A stretch of 64,000 nt of DNA from Oceanisphaera marina (GCF_014643915.1 NZ_BMKE01000014.1:34977-98976); one strand, 5' to 3'; counted from the first letter of the stretch, positions 7,908-17,645 are shown. Numbers and translations are program-made. The notes: generated by a model not told the origin, from the letters alone.

Positions 7908-9653
7908 ATGACAGTATTAACGCCTATACACGACTCTCTTACCACTTTGCTGGAGCATCGGCGCCTGCAGCCGGTCTTTCAACCCATAGTAGATACTCGC
8001 CGGCAGCGCCTGTTAGGACACGAGGCACTGATCCGAGGCCCTGCGGGTCATCCTTTGGAGTTTCCTGGTGCGCTGTTTGACAAGGCCAGGCAGATGGGGC
8101 AATTATCGGAACTGGATCTCAGTTGCCGCCATCTCGCCATGCAGGCTTACAGCCAGTTACAGATGTCGGGGTTGTTGTTTATTAACGTGAATCCCAATCT
8201 CTTGCTCGACAAACAGCATCCCAAGGGCTGTACCCAGCGTATGGCACAGGCACTGGGCATTCCCGCCAATAAAATCGTCATTGAATTGTCCGAGCAATAT
8301 CCCATTCACGATCCTGCAGGGCTGAAAATTGCCGTTGAGCATTATCGTAGTCTGGGTTTTTTGATTGCCATTGACGATTTAGGCACCGGTTATTCCGGTC
8401 TCAAGCTGTGGTCGGAAGTAAAGCCCGACTATGTGAAAATAGACCGCTACTTTATTCAAGACCTGGATCAAGACCCCATCAAGCGCGAGTTTGTACAAAG
8501 CATTGTCACACTGGCTCGCGGATTGCAGTCTCAGATTATTGCCGAAGGCATTGAAAACCAGGCCGAGCTGCAACAACTGCAGCAAATGGGGGTTTATTTG
8601 TGCCAGGGCTATTATCTGGGTCGACCCCAGGCCATGCCGTTACTGCAGGCCCCCAGCACCAGTACCGAGCCTCCGTCCAAACTGACCATACGGCATCAGG
8701 AAAGTGTTGCAACACTGGCGCGCACCGGCGTTCCCGTTGATATCGAAGATACCATACAGCAGGTCTTCGATATTTTGCTGGAAAACGAACAATTGCAGTC
8801 GCTGCCTGTGTTAGCGAAGAACATACCCGTTGGCATATTGCGACGAGCAAGGGTAATGGAGTTATTTTCAGGCTCTTATGGCCGCGCCCTCTATGCCAAT
8901 AAAAGTGTGCGCCATGCCATGAATATACCGGTGGTAGTAGACTGGCAAACCTCGCTGGAAACCGCCAGTGGTCTGATTACCCTCGACGATGACAGTGACC
9001 CCTTGTCACATTTTATTGTCACGCGGCAAGGGAGTTATTACGGACTGGCCTCGGTACGGGGATTACTGCGCAACATTACCGAACAACGGCTGCAACATGC
9101 ACGCTACGCCAATCCATTAACGCAGCTGCCGGGCAATGTCCCCATCTATCGCGCCATCGATGATGCGCTACAACAACAAAACGATTTTTATGTGGCCTAT
9201 TTTGATCTTAACTACTTCAAGCCCTACAACGATGTGTATGGCTATGCACAGGGAGATAAAGTGATTCAGTGGGTGGCACGGTTATTTGAAGAGGTCGTGG
9301 CCGGAGCCGGACAATTTATTGGCCATGTGGGGGGTGATGACTTTGTGGCCGTCTTTGATAGTCATTGTCACTGGCGCGACTTATGCGAGCTGATACTGCA
9401 ACGCTTTTCCGACGGCATCGCAGATTTTTATCTGCCCGAGCACCGACAGCACAAGGGCATGCTGGCAGATGCCCGCAATGGCGAGCAGCATTTTTTTCCC
9501 TTGCTGGGGTTAGCTATTGGCGTAGTGGCTCCGGATTATAACGGCTGTCATTCTCATCACGATGTGGCAGCACTGGCCAGCGACGCCAAACATCAGGCCA
9601 AACAGCACCCACATAGCCATTGTTTGCTGAGTACACAAAGAGTCCCCCGCTAA
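7908..9653 (+). CDS. EAL-CBS-GGDEF cyclic-di-GMP protein
   Basis: A 581-residue cytoplasmic protein. Residues ~10-245 form an EAL phosphodiesterase domain with EALIRG (39-44), ELSE, DDLGTGYS, DYVKID and AEGIE, so the catalytic set looks intact. Residues ~255-395 resemble tandem CBS domains, which often bind nucleotides. Residues ~405-575 form a GGDEF domain with GGDDF near 474, a variant that is often active. No RxxD inhibitory site precedes it. The order EAL-CBS-GGDEF is a recognised arrangement in proteobacteria. It probably tunes cyclic-di-GMP in response to a nucleotide ligand; which activity dominates cannot be told. It stands alone, with a hairpin at its start codon. Confidence 0.85.
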   Translation: MTVLTPIHDSLTTLLEHRRLQPVFQPIVDTRRQRLLGHEALIRGPAGHPLEFPGALFDKARQMGQLSELDLSCRHLAMQAYSQLQMSGLLFINVNPNLLLDKQHPKGCTQRMAQALGIPANKIVIELSEQYPIHDPAGLKIAVEHYRSLGFLIAIDDLGTGYSGLKLWSEVKPDYVKIDRYFIQDLDQDPIKREFVQSIVTLARGLQSQIIAEGIENQAELQQLQQMGVYLCQGYYLGRPQAMPLLQAPSTSTEPPSKLTIRHQESVATLARTGVPVDIEDTIQQVFDILLENEQLQSLPVLAKNIPVGILRRARVMELFSGSYGRALYANKSVRHAMNIPVVVDWQTSLETASGLITLDDDSDPLSHFIVTRQGSYYGLASVRGLLRNITEQRLQHARYANPLTQLPGNVPIYRAIDDALQQQNDFYVAYFDLNYFKPYNDVYGYAQGDKVIQWVARLFEEVVAGAGQFIGHVGGDDFVAVFDSHCHWRDLCELILQRFSDGIADFYLPEHRQHKGMLADARNGEQHFFPLLGLAIGVVAPDYNGCHSHHDVAALASDAKHQAKQHPHSHCLLSTQRVPR

Positions 9654-9788
9654 GCAAACAGTCATCTAAAATGATCGTAAGTGACAGCAAATATTTTTTA
9701 TTGTGCTAATACTCTTAAGAGGCAGCAAAATTTAATGCCGGTTAAACAACATCAAAAGAAGCCAAGCTAATTCAAAAGGATGTGAATC

Positions 9789-10838
9789 ATGGTCAGCAAA
9801 AAAACAGTCGGCAATATCGTGTTCGTCATGGGTAAACCCGCTCTGCTGGTGGCTGCAACCTTGGCAGTTGGGCTCAGCCAGGCACAAGCTGCAACCCTGG
9901 ATACGGTGAAAGAAAGAGGCGAGTTGAAATGCGGCGTGAATAGTGGTCTGGCCGGGTTTTCCAGCCCGGATGACAAGGGAGTATGGCGCGGCCTGGATGT
10001 GGATTTATGTCGTGGCGTGTCTGCTGCCATTTTTAATGATCCCGACAAGGTGCAGTATATTCCGCTGAATGCCAAGGAGCGACTGACCGCGCTGCAGTCG
10101 GGAGAAATTGATGTGTTGTCCCGCAATACCACCTGGACGTCTAGCCGAGACACCGAGCTGGGTGTTAATTTCACCGGTGTCAACTACTACGATGGCCAGG
10201 GCTTTCTAATCAATAAATCTCTGGGTGTGGCCAGTGCCAAAGACCTGGACGGGGCAGCCATTTGTATTCAGTCCGGTACCACTACCGAGTTGAACGTGGC
10301 CGACTATTTCCGTAAAAACGATATCAACTATACCGCCGTGGTATTCGACACTTCGGATCAAACCGTACAAGGTCTGGAAGCCGGCCGATGCGATGTGCTG
10401 ACCTCGGATTTATCGCAGCTTTATGCCCTGCGCACCAAAATGTCCAACCCCGACGGCGCGGTGGCACTACCCGAAGTGATTTCAAAAGAACCCCTGGGCC
10501 CTTCTGTTCGCCAGGGTGATGATCAATGGTTCAACGTGGTGAAGTGGACCCATTTTGCCATGGTTAACGCCGAAGAAATGGGCATTACCAAGGCCAATAT
10601 AGACAGCATGAAAGGCGGCAACAATCCGGATATGCGCCGCTTTCTGGGTGAAGACGCCGATTTTGGTAAAGGCATGGGGCTCCCCGCCGATTGGGCTTAT
10701 CGCATCATCAAACACGTAGGTAACTATGGAGAAATCTTTGAAACCAACGTGGGCCAAAGCTCGCCACTGAAGATTGACCGCGGCCTGAATGCGCTCTGGA
10801 CCGAAGGCGGCCTGCAATACGCTCCTCCCGTACGTTAA
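9789..10838 (+). CDS. aapJ: General L-amino-acid ABC transporter, binding protein
   Basis: A 349-residue periplasmic solute-binding protein with a Sec signal peptide ending near SQAQAA. It has the family-3 amino-acid-binding pattern of AapJ/BztA proteins: 'RGELKCGVNSGLAGFSSPD', 'WRGLDVDLCRGV', 'LTALQSGEIDVLSRNTTWT' and the long C-terminal part of the ~340-residue subfamily. AAAGGA precedes the ATG. It is the first gene of an aapJQMP operon; a hairpin pair after its stop may raise its level relative to the membrane parts. The family takes up a broad range of L-amino acids, especially glutamate and aspartate. Confidence 0.9.
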   Translation: MVSKKTVGNIVFVMGKPALLVAATLAVGLSQAQAATLDTVKERGELKCGVNSGLAGFSSPDDKGVWRGLDVDLCRGVSAAIFNDPDKVQYIPLNAKERLTALQSGEIDVLSRNTTWTSSRDTELGVNFTGVNYYDGQGFLINKSLGVASAKDLDGAAICIQSGTTTELNVADYFRKNDINYTAVVFDTSDQTVQGLEAGRCDVLTSDLSQLYALRTKMSNPDGAVALPEVISKEPLGPSVRQGDDQWFNVVKWTHFAMVNAEEMGITKANIDSMKGGNNPDMRRFLGEDADFGKGMGLPADWAYRIIKHVGNYGEIFETNVGQSSPLKIDRGLNALWTEGGLQYAPPVR

Positions 10839-10846
10839 CCGGCTGC

Positions 10847-10933
10847 TTGCTGCTCTTGTCAGCTGCTTTCTCAGCTAAAAGAGCAGCAACACCCTACTAG
10901 AAGGCCGGGCCGCAACCGATGCGGCCCCCTTTT
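10847..10933 (+). terminator. Tandem hairpins between aapJ and aapQ (attenuator or 3' stabiliser)
   Basis: TTGCTGCTCTT (10847-10857) pairs with AAGAGCAGCAA (10879-10889). A second stem, GGGCCGC/GCGGCCC (10907-10927), is followed by CCTTTT. Such elements after binding-protein genes commonly act as partial terminators or protect the upstream message, giving excess binding protein. Confidence 0.55.
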
Positions 10934-10954
10934 ACTCTTCTTTGGGGCTGGCTT

Positions 10955-12139
10955 ATGTCTTTACCGACCAAACACACGCATACCGAGGTTAAATTCTGGC
11001 GTGACCCGTCTAAACGGGCACTGCTGTTTCAGCTGCTGTTGTTGAGTGCCGTTGCCGTTGCGCTGTGGTTTATTATCAGCAACACCCTTACCAACCTCGA
11101 AACCCGCGGCATTACCACCGGCTTTGGCTTTTTAGACGATCCGGCCGGTTTTGCCATTGCCCAATCGTTAATCCCCTACAGCGAGGTGGACAGCTATGGC
11201 CGCACCTTTGTAGTCGGGCTTCTCAACACCCTGCTGGTGTCCTTTCTCGGCATTATCGGCGCGACTATTCTGGGATTTATCATCGGGATTGCACGGCTCT
11301 CCCCCAACTGGCTCATTGCGCGCCTGGCATCGGCCTATGTTGAGCTGTTTCGTAATATTCCGTTATTACTGCAGATGTTTTTCTGGTACTTCGCCGTACT
11401 GCGCACCCTGCCCAGCCCGCGTGATAGCTTAAACATTGGTGAGGCCGCCTTTTTGAACGTACGTGGCCTGTATTTGCCCGAGCCCTTGCCCGGTTCCGGG
11501 TTTTACTGGGTAGGCATAGCGCTCCTGATCGCCATCGGCTGCTCATTCTGGCTCATCCGAGTTAACAGACGTCGCCAAGAGGCGACCGGCAAGCGTTTTC
11601 CGGCTGGCTGGATAGCCCTGGGCCTGGTACTGCTGCTTCCCGCGCTGACATTTTTACTGCTGGGCGCACCATTGGAGTGGAGCTATCCCGAACTGAGGGG
11701 ATTTAACTTCCGGGGAGGGATTAATGTTATCCCCGAGTTTATGGCGCTGTGGTTGTCGCTGACCATTTATACCGCCGCCTTTATTGCCGAAATTGTGCGC
11801 TCGGGCATTCAGGCCGTGGCGCACGGTCAAACCGAAGCCGCCCATTCTCTGGGCATAAAAAATAACCTCACGCTGCGTCTGGTCGTCATCCCCCAGGCGA
11901 TGCGGGTGATTATTCCACCACTGACCAGCCAGTTTCTTAACCTGACCAAAAACTCCTCGCTGGCGACCGCCATTGGCTACCCGGATTTGGTCTCGGTATT
12001 TGCCGGAACCACCCTCAACCAGACCGGTCAGGCGATAGAAGTGATCACCATTACCATGCTGGTTTATCTGGTCATCAGCCTGACGGTGTCTTTCTTTATG
12101 AACTGGTTCAACCGCCATATGGCGCTGGTGGAGCGATAA
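10955..12139 (+). CDS. aapQ: General L-amino-acid ABC transporter permease AapQ
   Basis: A ~394-residue permease of the His/Glu/Gln/Arg ABC family with eight or so helices. The long AapQ/BztB form carries an extra loop between helices ('SPRDSLNIGEAAFLNVRGLYLPEP'). The EAA-type loop is 'GQTEAAHSLGIKNNLTLRLVVIPQAMR'. The ATG at 10955 is preferred over an in-frame ATG 36 bases upstream, which lies in the hairpin region and would add residues not seen in the family. It is one base from aapM. Confidence 0.87.
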   Translation: MSLPTKHTHTEVKFWRDPSKRALLFQLLLLSAVAVALWFIISNTLTNLETRGITTGFGFLDDPAGFAIAQSLIPYSEVDSYGRTFVVGLLNTLLVSFLGIIGATILGFIIGIARLSPNWLIARLASAYVELFRNIPLLLQMFFWYFAVLRTLPSPRDSLNIGEAAFLNVRGLYLPEPLPGSGFYWVGIALLIAIGCSFWLIRVNRRRQEATGKRFPAGWIALGLVLLLPALTFLLLGAPLEWSYPELRGFNFRGGINVIPEFMALWLSLTIYTAAFIAEIVRSGIQAVAHGQTEAAHSLGIKNNLTLRLVVIPQAMRVIIPPLTSQFLNLTKNSSLATAIGYPDLVSVFAGTTLNQTGQAIEVITITMLVYLVISLTVSFFMNWFNRHMALVER

Positions 12140-12140
12140 T

Positions 12141-13241
12141 ATGTATAAAAACACTATTACCCCACAGCAGACGGCGCCTGCCGCCAACAGAGGACTGATT
12201 GGCTGGCTGCGTACCAACCTGTTTTCGGGGCCGATTAGCAGCCTGGTGACCCTGGCAGGGCTGTATGGTTTGTATCTGTTGCTGGTACCCACCATTAACT
12301 GGGCCATTATCGAGGCCGACTGGCTGGGTAACAGCCGCGAGGCCTGTGTCAGTGGCGGCGCTTGCTGGGTGTTCATCAGCAACCGACTGCAGCAGTTTAC
12401 CTATGGCTTTTACCCTGCCGATCAAATTTGGCGTATCAACCTGGCATTTGTCCTGTTCGTACTGCAACTGCTGTGGTTGGCCCTGCCCCGCCTGCCGCTC
12501 AAAACATGGGTAGCGGCCTTTATGCTGCTGATATTCCCGTTTATTGCCTATGGGTTGTTATACGGTGGTTGGTTTGGGCTGGAGGTGGTGCCTACTCATC
12601 AGTGGGGGGGGCTGACCTTAACCCTCATCATCGCCATAGTGGGCATTATTGCCGCCTTGCCGATCGGGACGTTGTTGGCTCTCGGCCGCCGCTCTAACAT
12701 GCCGATTGTACGCAGCTTGTCTGTGGTATTTATCGAGTTTTGGCGTGGGGTGCCCCTCATTACGGTGCTGTTCATGTCGTCGGTGATGTTGCCGCTGTTC
12801 GTGCCCGAAGAACTCACCCTCGACAAACTGATCCGCGCCATGATCGGCATCGTGTTCTTTCAGTCGGCCTATATCGCAGAGGTGGTACGCGGCGGTTTAC
12901 AAGCCATCCCCAAGGGCCAGAGTGAAGCGGCCGAAGCACTGGGGCTGAACTACAGTAAAACCATGTTGCTCATCGTATTGCCCCAGGCGCTGAAGCTGAT
13001 GATACCGGGCATAGTGAATACCTTTATTGCCCTGTTCAAAGACACCAGCCTGGTGTTGATTATCGGCCTGTTCGACCTGCTGGCCATAGTACAAGCCGGC
13101 CTCGCGGACTCCAAATGGCTCGGTTATGCCACCGAAGGCTATGTATTTGCTGCCCTGGTGTATTGGGTATTCTGCTTTGCCATGTCCAAGTACAGCCAAT
13201 ATCTGGAACGAAAACTTAACACCGGCCACCGCCCGGGTTAG
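12141..13241 (+). CDS. aapM: General L-amino-acid ABC transporter permease AapM
   Basis: A 366-residue permease partner of AapQ. N-terminal helices precede a loop with '[15 protein letters not shown]', followed by '[23 protein letters not shown]' and the EAA loop '[27 protein letters not shown]'. It ends 20 bases before the ATPase gene. Together AapQ and AapM form the translocation channel. Confidence 0.88.
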   Translation: MYKNTITPQQTAPAANRGLIGWLRTNLFSGPISSLVTLAGLYGLYLLLVPTINWAIIEADWLGNSREACVSGGACWVFISNRLQQFTYGFYPADQIWRINLAFVLFVLQLLWLALPRLPLKTWVAAFMLLIFPFIAYGLLYGGWFGLEVVPTHQWGGLTLTLIIAIVGIIAALPIGTLLALGRRSNMPIVRSLSVVFIEFWRGVPLITVLFMSSVMLPLFVPEELTLDKLIRAMIGIVFFQSAYIAEVVRGGLQAIPKGQSEAAEALGLNYSKTMLLIVLPQALKLMIPGIVNTFIALFKDTSLVLIIGLFDLLAIVQAGLADSKWLGYATEGYVFAALVYWVFCFAMSKYSQYLERKLNTGHRPG

Positions 13242-13261
13242 CCATCCATGGGAGTAGGATA

Positions 13262-14014
13262 ATGGATATAAACAGCAAGGAAGCCATGGTCACGCTACGC
13301 GGCGTCAATAAATGGTATGGCGACTTTCACGTATTGCGCGATATTGACTTGACCGTCACCAAAGGCGAGCGCATCGTCATCTGCGGCCCTTCCGGCTCGG
13401 GCAAGTCAACCTTGATCCGTTGCATCAACCGGCTGGAAGAACACCAGAAAGGCGACATCATCGTCAAGGATACGCCGCTCACCAACGACGTGAAACACAT
13501 TGAAACCATACGCCGTGAAGTAGGTATGGTGTTTCAGCACTTTAACTTGTTTCCGCATTTAACCGTGCTGGAAAACTGTACCCTGGCACAAATCTGGGTG
13601 CGTAAAACCCCTAAAAAAGAAGCCGAAGAAGTGGCGATGGCCCTGCTGACTCGGGTCAAAATTCAAGAGCAGGCCCACAAGTATCCCGGCCAGCTGTCCG
13701 GGGGCCAGCAGCAACGGGTAGCCATTGCCCGCAGCCTGTGCATGAATCCGGAAATCATGTTGTTTGATGAGCCCACCTCGGCGCTGGACCCGGAAATGAT
13801 CAAGGAAGTGCTGGATGTGATGGTAGAACTGGCTGAAGAAGGCATGACCATGCTGTGCGTCACCCACGAAATGGGCTTTGCCCGCACCGTGGCCGACCGG
13901 GTTATTTTTATGGACGAAGGGCAAATCATCGAAGAAAACGACCCGGAAACTTTTTTCCATCATCCGGAGTCGGAACGTACCAAATTGTTCCTCAGCCAGA
14001 TCCTGGGGCATTAG
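13262..14014 (+). CDS. aapP: General L-amino-acid ABC transporter ATPase AapP
   Basis: A 250-residue polar-amino-acid ABC ATPase: Walker [10 protein letters not shown]-loop in VFQHFNLF, signature LSGGQQQR, Walker [13 protein letters not shown] and switch His in THEMGF. It is most similar in pattern to GlnQ/AapP. GGAG precedes the ATG. The stop codon is followed within seven bases by the G-rich tandem repeat. Confidence 0.92.
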   Translation: MDINSKEAMVTLRGVNKWYGDFHVLRDIDLTVTKGERIVICGPSGSGKSTLIRCINRLEEHQKGDIIVKDTPLTNDVKHIETIRREVGMVFQHFNLFPHLTVLENCTLAQIWVRKTPKKEAEEVAMALLTRVKIQEQAHKYPGQLSGGQQQRVAIARSLCMNPEIMLFDEPTSALDPEMIKEVLDVMVELAEEGMTMLCVTHEMGFARTVADRVIFMDEGQIIEENDPETFFHHPESERTKLFLSQILGH

Positions 14015-14020
14015 AATTAG

Positions 14021-14104
14021 GGATTAGGGATTGGGGATTGGGGATTGGGGATTGGGGATTGGGGATTGGGGATTGGGGATTGGGGATTGGGGATTGGGGA
14101 TTTT
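14021..14104. repeat. (GGATTGG)n heptamer tandem repeat, predicted G-quadruplex
   Basis: One GGATTAG unit is followed by ten perfect GGATTGG units (14028-14097) and a degenerate GGATTTT. Read continuously this is GGGGATT repeated, giving runs of four G separated by three-base loops, a classic intramolecular G-quadruplex pattern on the plus strand. It lies between the convergent ends of aapP and the ferritin-like gene. A C-rich stretch (CCCCATTCCCC) about 15 bases further on is nearly its complement. Copy number is likely to vary between isolates. Confidence 0.9.
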
Positions 14105-14141
14105 AATCCCGGCTCCCCATTCCCCGCTCACTGAGAGTTAA

Positions 14142-14429
14142 TCAATGATCACAAATATCGCCTTTGGTGAATAAATAATCTTTCAGCTCTTTATCCAGTA
14201 CCGTATCGCGGCGGCGTATCCATTCCAATACCATGGCGGCGTGCTCTTTTTCTTCGTCCCGGTTATGGATCAAAATCGCCTTCAGCTCCGGATCCCGGCA
14301 CGCATCTACCCGTTGGTTATACCAGTCTACCGCTTCCAGCTCTTCCATCAGAGAGGTGATGGCCCTGTGCATATCGCGGGTTTCATCACTCAGTTCTTCT
14401 ATGGGTTCATGATAACCTTCATTGGACAT
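14142..14429 (-). CDS. Encapsulated-ferritin (EncFtn) family protein, no targeting tail
   Basis: A 95-residue ferritin-like protein closely resembling the encapsulin-associated EncFtn of Rhodospirillum rubrum across its two helices. Segments 'HEPIEELSDETRDMHRAI', 'MEELEAVDWYNQRVDA' and 'HNRDEEKEHAAM' are visible. The ferroxidase ligands align: Glu30, Glu60 and His63, with Glu29, Glu32 and Tyr37 also kept. The family forms annular decamers that oxidise Fe(II). The start chosen has GGAG at a good spacing; the frame extends 16 codons upstream without a ribosome site. Unlike R. rubrum EncFtn it stops after 'LFTKGDICDH', with no encapsulin-targeting peptide, and no shell gene lies nearby. Confidence 0.82.
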   Translation of the reverse strand: MSNEGYHEPIEELSDETRDMHRAITSLMEELEAVDWYNQRVDACRDPELKAILIHNRDEEKEHAAMVLEWIRRRDTVLDKELKDYLFTKGDICDH

Positions 14430-14543
14430 GGCCAGGCTCCTTGCATTCAGTAACAGAAAAACACGATTAAACAGCAAACCTTAAGTGTGGTTGACACTGA
14501 TGATTTTGCAGCTCATTTGACTACATTATTTAAAAAAAAATCC

Positions 14544-14568
14544 AAAAAATCCCCGCACCATGGCGGGG
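14544..14568 (-). terminator. Rho-independent terminator after yiaY
   Basis: On the minus strand CCCCGC/GCGGGG forms a 6-bp GC stem with a 6-base loop, followed by ATTTTTT and a longer T-rich run. It separates yiaY from the ferritin-like gene. Confidence 0.8.
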
Positions 14569-14589
14569 TTGGTATGCTTAACGCTCGGA

Positions 14590-15741
14590 TTAAAATGCCG
14601 CTTTGAACATGGCAACCACTTGCGGATGAGTGGGTTGAATCGGATTGGTCAAGCCACAGGCGTCCTTCATGGCGTTGGTGGCCAAGGTATCGAAATCGGC
14701 CTCTTTGACGCCCAGACCGGCCAGGCCCGCAGGAATACCCACCTGTTCGGCCAGCTTGACGATGGCCTCAATACACAGCCTGGCGCCCTGTTCCTGACTC
14801 ATACCGGAAACATCCAGCCCCATGGCGGCAGCAATGTCGGTTTGGCGAGCACTGGCCACCTGGCTGTTAAAGCGTTGTACATGAGGTAACAAGATGGCAT
14901 TACAGACGCCGTGCGGCAGATCATAAAAGCCTCCCAGCTGATGGGCCATGGCATGCACATACCCCAAAGACGCATTGTTGAACGCCATGCCGGCCAGCAG
15001 CTGGGCATAAGCCATTTGCTCGCGGGCTTCCATGTCGGTGCCATCACTCACCGCACGGGTCAGATATTGGCTGATCAAGGTGACGGCCTTAAGGGCGCAG
15101 GTGTCGGTAATGGGGTTGGCCGCCGTCGATACATAGGCTTCTACTGCATGAGTCAGCGCGTCCATACCGGTGGCTGCCGTTAGCGACTTGGGCATGTTTT
15201 TCATCAGCACGGGATCGTTTACCGACATAATGGGCGTGACGTTCTTGTCGACGATGGCCATCTTGATGTGAGTTTTTTCATCGGTAATGATACAAAAACG
15301 AGTGACTTCCGAGGCGGTACCGGCAGTGGTGTTAATGGCTATCAGCGGCAGCTGGGGCTTGGCCGAGCGATCCACACCTTCGTAATCACGAATGTCACCG
15401 CCGTTGCTGGCGACCAGCGCAATGCCCTTGGCGCAGTCGTGGGGCGAACCGCCCCCCAGCGAAATGACACAATCACAGTCATGTTGGCGCAACTGTGCCA
15501 GACCGGCTTCAACGTTGCCCGTCGTCGGGTTGGCCTGTACGTCGGCAAAAATGCTCGCCTGAATATCCTTTTGCGCCAACGCCTGTTGCAAGTTGCCGGC
15601 ATAGCCTAGCTCGACCAACGGCTTGTCGGTCACAATTAACGCATGCTTAAAACCAAGCTGGCTTAGCTCATTGACCGCCTGCTCGACGGCTCCGGCACCA
15701 ATGACGTTTACCGAAGGCATATAAAATGTGGCTGTGCTCAT
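14590..15741 (-). CDS. yiaY: Iron-containing alcohol dehydrogenase (YiaY/AdhB type)
   Basis: A 383-residue group III alcohol dehydrogenase. It has the NAD-binding '[13 protein letters not shown]' motif, '[12 protein letters not shown]', and the metal-ligand region with Asp in 'NDPVLM' and the His residues of '[12 protein letters not shown]' and 'HAMAHQLGG...LPHGVCNA'. Agreement with E. coli YiaY is high throughout. The ATG used has GGAAG at good spacing; the open frame begins 12 codons earlier. It probably oxidises ethanol or short alcohols to aldehydes, which the upstream AldB-type enzyme then converts to acids. It lies downstream of aldB on the same strand with inverted repeats between them. 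Confidence 0.9.
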   Translation of the reverse strand: MSTATFYMPSVNVIGAGAVEQAVNELSQLGFKHALIVTDKPLVELGYAGNLQQALAQKDIQASIFADVQANPTTGNVEAGLAQLRQHDCDCVISLGGGSPHDCAKGIALVASNGGDIRDYEGVDRSAKPQLPLIAINTTAGTASEVTRFCIITDEKTHIKMAIVDKNVTPIMSVNDPVLMKNMPKSLTAATGMDALTHAVEAYVSTAANPITDTCALKAVTLISQYLTRAVSDGTDMEAREQMAYAQLLAGMAFNNASLGYVHAMAHQLGGFYDLPHGVCNAILLPHVQRFNSQVASARQTDIAAAMGLDVSGMSQEQGARLCIEAIVKLAEQVGIPAGLAGLGVKEADFDTLATNAMKDACGLTNPIQPTHPQVVAMFKAAF

Positions 15742-15782
15742 ACTGTTATCTTCCTTATCAATCCAGAAACCAATCATCAGGT

Positions 15783-15866
15783 GCTGACAGAACCTTGTCA
15801 GCCTTGTCGTGCATCCAAACGTCAGGCTCTTTCACTGATTGTTGAGCCTGACTCACTGTAACAGTG
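15783..15866. repeat. Three inverted repeats between aldB and yiaY
   Basis: GTCAGGCTC (15821-15829) pairs with GAGCCTGAC (15844-15852). GCTGACA/TGTCAGC is at 15783-15802 and CACTGT/ACAGTG at 15854-15866. They could be RNA processing or partial termination structures in an aldB-yiaY transcript; none has a clear U-run. Confidence 0.55.
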
Positions 15867-15908
15867 ACGGAGTTAACCGCTGTTATTCCAGATCATGATT
15901 TGCTCTAA

Positions 15909-17426
15909 TCAGAAAAAGCCCAGGGGATTGCTGTCGTAACTCACCAGCATGCATTTGGTTAATTGATAGTGATCCAGCATCATCTTGTGGGTTTCACGAC
16001 CAATACCCGACTTTTTATAGCCGCCAAACGCCGCATGAGCCGGGTAGGCGTGATAGCAGTTCATCCAGATGCGGCCGGCTTGAATACCGCGCGCCATGCG
16101 ATAGGCGCGATTGGTGTCTCTTGTCCACAGCCCGGCACCCAGGCCAAATTCGGTATCATTGGCAATGGCCAATGCCTCGGCTTCGTCTTTAAAGGTGGTC
16201 ACTCCCACCGCGGGGCCAAAGATTTCTTCCTGAAACACCCGCATTTTATTGTTGCCCTGAAAAATGGTTGGCTGAATATAAAAGCCGTTTTCAAGCCCGC
16301 TGATGGTGTTTTCCTGGCCGCCCAGCAGCATCTTGGCACCCTCGCTGCTGCCGATTTCCATGTAGCGCAATATCTTATCGAACTGCTCGCGCGACGCCTG
16401 CGCCCCCACCTGAGTGTCGGTGTCCAGTGGATTGCCCTGCTTGATTTGACGACCACGGACCAGAACGCGCTCCATAAAATCATCGAAGATACTTTCCTGC
16501 ACCAAGGCGCGAGACGGACAGGTACAGACTTCTCCCTGGTTGAAAAAGGTCAGCAGCATGCCCTCGATGCATTTATCAACGAATTCCGGTTCGTAATTCA
16601 GCACGTCTTCAAAGAAAATGTTGGGTGACTTGCCTCCCAGCTCGACGGTAGACGGAATCAGACGCTCGGCCGCCGCTTTCAATACATGTTGCCCCACGGG
16701 CGTAGAGCCGGTAAAGGCCAGCTTGGCGATACCGGGGTGGCGCAATATCGCCTCGCCGGCTTCTTTACCCAAACCGTTCACCACGTTGATCACGCCCGGT
16801 GGCAAAAGATCGCCAATCAGCTCCATCAGCACCAATATTGATACCGGGGTTTGCTCCGCGGGTTTAAGCACGGTACAGCAGCCCGAGGCCAGCACAGGCG
16901 CCAGCTTCCACGCCGCCATCAGCAGCGGAAAATTCCAGGGAATAATCTGCCCGACCACCCCGACCGGCTCTTGAAAGTGATAGGCGGCGGTGGTGGCATT
17001 GATTTCGGCAGCCGATCCTTCCTGGGCACGAATGGCACCGGCAAAGTAGCGAAAATGATCCACCACCAGCGGAATATCTGCCGCCAGGGTTTCGCGTACC
17101 GCCTTACCGTTATCCCAGGTTTCGGCTACCGCCAGCATTTCTGTGTTCTGCTCGATGCGATCGGCGATGCGTAACATCACGTTGGCCCGCTCGGCCACGG
17201 CAGTTTTACTCCAGCTGACAAAAGCAGCCTGGGCCGCCTGTACGGCCAGATCGACATCCTGAGCATCGGAACGAGGCACTTCACAAAACACGGCGCCGTT
17301 AACCGGCGAGCTATTTTCCATATAACGACCATTAACCGGCTCTCGCCATTCGCCACCAATAAAGTTTTGATAACGTGCCTTGAAGCTGACGACGGCACCG
17401 GCTTGCCCTGGTTGCTGATAAATCAT
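15909..17426 (-). CDS. aldB: NAD-dependent acetaldehyde dehydrogenase (AldB/ExaC type)
   Basis: A 505-residue aldehyde dehydrogenase matching AldB/ExaC closely. Visible are '[19 protein letters not shown]', the cofactor loop 'FTGSTPVGQ', catalytic Glu in '[12 protein letters not shown]' and the tandem-Cys active site '[11 protein letters not shown]'; the C-terminal '[24 protein letters not shown]' is characteristic. The ATG has AGGAG at eight bases; the frame is open 45 codons further upstream but that part is leader sequence containing the sigma-54 promoter. It oxidises acetaldehyde and related aldehydes. Divergent from its probable activator. Confidence 0.92.
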   Translation of the reverse strand: MIYQQPGQAGAVVSFKARYQNFIGGEWREPVNGRYMENSSPVNGAVFCEVPRSDAQDVDLAVQAAQAAFVSWSKTAVAERANVMLRIADRIEQNTEMLAVAETWDNGKAVRETLAADIPLVVDHFRYFAGAIRAQEGSAAEINATTAAYHFQEPVGVVGQIIPWNFPLLMAAWKLAPVLASGCCTVLKPAEQTPVSILVLMELIGDLLPPGVINVVNGLGKEAGEAILRHPGIAKLAFTGSTPVGQHVLKAAAERLIPSTVELGGKSPNIFFEDVLNYEPEFVDKCIEGMLLTFFNQGEVCTCPSRALVQESIFDDFMERVLVRGRQIKQGNPLDTDTQVGAQASREQFDKILRYMEIGSSEGAKMLLGGQENTISGLENGFYIQPTIFQGNNKMRVFQEEIFGPAVGVTTFKDEAEALAIANDTEFGLGAGLWTRDTNRAYRMARGIQAGRIWMNCYHAYPAHAAFGGYKKSGIGRETHKMMLDHYQLTKCMLVSYDSNPLGFF

Positions 17427-17534
17427 GCTGATTCTCCTTGCAGATAGCTCACTCACAGAAAGTGAAGCCAGGCGGCTCGACTCTGCAGCCTGGCCTTGAC
17501 TCATAAATTGACGCATAACTTGACGCATAGTGAG

Positions 17535-17552
17535 TTGCAAAGTCGGTGCCAA
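17535..17552 (-). promoter_or_regulatory. Sigma-54 (-24/-12) promoter of aldB
   Basis: On the minus strand TTGGCACC-N4-TTTGCAA matches the RpoN consensus TTGGCACG-N4-TTGCA, with GG and GC separated by exactly ten bases. The predicted start is about 97 bases upstream of the aldB ATG. The divergent gene encodes a sigma-54 activator, so the assignment is well supported. Confidence 0.85.
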
Positions 17553-17645
17553 TTGCTGCAAATCAATAAAATAAGGTTACAAGTCCGTTACATTAAGGGT
17601 TTGGGCAGGCTACTCTAATTATCTTGACGAGTCGGTCGGCAGCAA

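Noticed and set aside
14021-14104. CRISPR-like repeat array
   Set aside because: Units are 7 bp, contiguous and without spacers; it is a simple tandem repeat, and no cas genes are nearby.
13855-14106. Open frame ending in a repeated GLGIGDW peptide
   Set aside because: It is a +1-frame artefact of aapP running into the heptamer repeat and has no independent start signal.
14142-15741. Encapsulin nanocompartment operon
   Set aside because: Only the ferritin-like cargo homologue is present; the adjacent upstream gene is an iron-dependent alcohol dehydrogenase and a terminator separates them.
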